From the NCBI RefSeq assembly GCF_015521605.1, contig NZ_WANV01000033.1, positions 31,807 through 95,806 on the forward strand: 64,000 nucleotides of DNA. Direction: 5' to 3'. Positions 62,971 through 64,000 of the stretch are shown piece after piece. The position numbers and the translations under genes are program-made. The stretch's first letter is position 1. Each line of letters opens with the position of its first letter. Source of the DNA: Thermococcus sp. Its GTDB lineage: Archaea; Methanobacteriota_B; Thermococci; Thermococcales; Thermococcaceae. The notes beneath the pieces were generated by a model that was given only the letters and a program-made list of their open reading frames with translations, was not told where the DNA came from and ran no database searches.

Positions 62971-63058
62971 TAATTCAAAGGAACGATAATGCGGAAACAC
63001 TAATTGTAACTAAAAGTCCTCCGTCAATAAAAACAAAAACGGGCGGAGGTGGGAGGAG

Positions 63059-64000
63059 ATGGCCCAGCTTGCTGGACAGCCGGTTGTTATTCTGCCTGAG
63101 GGGACTCAGAGGTACGTTGGTAGGGACGCCCAGAGGCTGAACATTCTCGCCGCGAGGATTATTGCCGAGACGGTGAGGACCACCCTCGGCCCGAAGGGTA
63201 TGGACAAGATGCTCGTCGACAGCCTCGGAGACATCGTCATCACCAACGACGGTGCAACCATACTCGACGAGATGGACATCCAGCACCCTGCTGCTAAGAT
63301 GATGGTTGAGGTTGCCAAGACTCAGGATAAGGAGGCTGGCGATGGAACTACCACTGCCGTTGTTATCGCTGGTGAACTCCTCAGGAAGGCTGAGGAGCTC
63401 CTCGACCAGAACATCCACCCGAGCATAGTCATCAAGGGTTACGCCCTCGCTGCGGAGAAGGCCCAGGAGATACTCGACGAGATATCCAAGGACGTTGACG
63501 TTGAGGACGTCGAGATGCTCAAGAAGGCCGCCGTTACTGCCATCACCGGAAAGGCCGCCGAGGAGGAGCGTGAGTACCTCGCCAACATCGCCGTCGAGGC
63601 CGTCAAGCAGGTCGCCGAGAAGGTCGACGGCGTCTACAAGGTCGACCTCGACAACATCAAGTTCGAGAAGAAGGAGGGCGGCAGCGTCAAGGACACCAGA
63701 CTCATCAGGGGCGTCGTCATCGACAAGGAGGTCGTCCACCCGGGCATGCCGAAGAGGGTTGAGAACGCCAAGATAGCGCTCATCAACGAGGCCCTTGAGG
63801 TCAAGGAGACCGAGACCGACGCCGAGATCAGGATCACCAGCCCGGAGCAGCTCCAGGCCTTCCTTGAGCAGGAGGAGAAGATGCTCCGCGAGATGGTCGA
63901 CAAGATTAAGGAGGTCGGAGCCAACGTCGTCTTCGTCCAGAAGGGTATCGACGACCTCGCCCAGCACTACCTGGCCAAGTACGGTATCCTCGCCGTCAGG
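63059..64000 (+). CDS. ths: Thermosome (group II chaperonin) subunit, partial at the right edge
   Basis: The chaperonin folds proteins inside an ATP-driven double ring. The visible 314 residues include [41 protein letters not shown] and [21 protein letters not shown], the group II ATPase motifs, and [34 protein letters not shown] of the apical domain. ATG 63059 follows GGAGGTGGGAGGAG. The gene runs off the window end. Whether this is the alpha/beta or CpkA/CpkB-type subunit cannot be told without the C-terminus. Confidence 0.97.
   Translation, partial: MAQLAGQPVVILPEGTQRYVGRDAQRLNILAARIIAETVRTTLGPKGMDKMLVDSLGDIVITNDGATILDEMDIQHPAAKMMVEVAKTQDKEAGDGTTTAVVIAGELLRKAEELLDQNIHPSIVIKGYALAAEKAQEILDEISKDVDVEDVEMLKKAAVTAITGKAAEEEREYLANIAVEAVKQVAEKVDGVYKVDLDNIKFEKKEGGSVKDTRLIRGVVIDKEVVHPGMPKRVENAKIALINEALEVKETETDAEIRITSPEQLQAFLEQEEKMLREMVDKIKEVGANVVFVQKGIDDLAQHYLAKYGILAVR

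Noticed and set aside
62975..63967. 330-codon minus-strand frame opposite the thermosome gene
   Set aside because: Its Leu/Val/Asp-rich low-complexity product is the antisense image of strongly biased thermosome codons; the plus-strand chaperonin is certain.

Overview
The window is chromosomal DNA of a hyperthermophilic euryarchaeon of the order Thermococcales, most likely a Thermococcus. The reasons are the archaeal CCA-adding enzyme, the archaeal chaperonin, archaeal EF-1 beta, a tungstopterin (AOR-family) oxidoreductase, an intein-containing class II ribonucleotide reductase, TTTAWA/TTATAA TATA boxes about 26 nt upstream of starts (several genes look leaderless), and GGTGGT/GGAGGTG ribosome-binding sites. 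Genes are tightly packed with ATGA-type overlaps. No transposase, rRNA operon or CRISPR array was seen.

Layout. 1-13 kb is housekeeping: ileS (its 3' end runs off the left edge), a candidate H/ACA guide RNA, DUF116, an EamA transporter, a ferredoxin-type subunit plus AOR-family oxidoreductase plus MoaD-like protein, a GH57 protein, cca, a secreted propeller-like protein and thpR. 13.2-15.5 kb is a small AT-rich island with a secreted Gly-rich protein and a polytopic membrane protein. 15.5-24.8 kb holds a phosphoribosyltransferase, intein-bearing nrdJ, a ferritin-like protein, a HAD phosphatase, a TasA/AbpA-like secreted protein and a DUF1616 cluster. 24.8-30.4 kb is a transglutaminase/MoxR-type operon (DUF4129-like, DUF4350, MoxR ATPase, DUF58, membrane protein).

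30.5-47.4 kb is a surface-glycan locus. It has five GT2 glycosyltransferases, a fused Alg14/Alg13-like transferase, a GT-C/polymerase-like membrane protein, two alkaline-phosphatase-superfamily proteins, two paralogous flippases and a complete dTDP-rhamnose operon (rfbABCD order). Its core (about 31.6-40.6 kb) is strikingly AT-rich, so probably acquired. Next come an AbiE-like regulator/nucleotidyltransferase pair with a palindromic operator, sitting between an intact flippase and a decayed flippase 5' end, and a sulfate-activation cluster (sat, DHH, AP-superfamily, cysC, TauE/SafE). The glycan theme then continues with an STT3/AglB oligosaccharyltransferase (WWDQG motif), a sugar nucleotidyltransferase and an NDP-sugar epimerase.

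58.8-64 kb has a strongly supported unannotated structured RNA on the minus strand (12-bp closing helix with G.U wobbles, TATA box at the right distance), tRNA-Glu(CTC) and tRNA-Ile(GAT), a Zn-ribbon protein, EF-1 beta, a second regulator/nucleotidyltransferase pair, a TPR protein and the 5' part of the thermosome gene.

The most rewarding leads are the two non-coding RNAs, one of which has a guide pocket that fits archaeal 23S rRNA. Next are the AbiE-like module with its flanking flippase duplication, the MoaD-like protein whose GG end is not terminal, the Asp-for-Cys cluster ligand in the AOR-family enzyme, and the TasA-like secreted protein.
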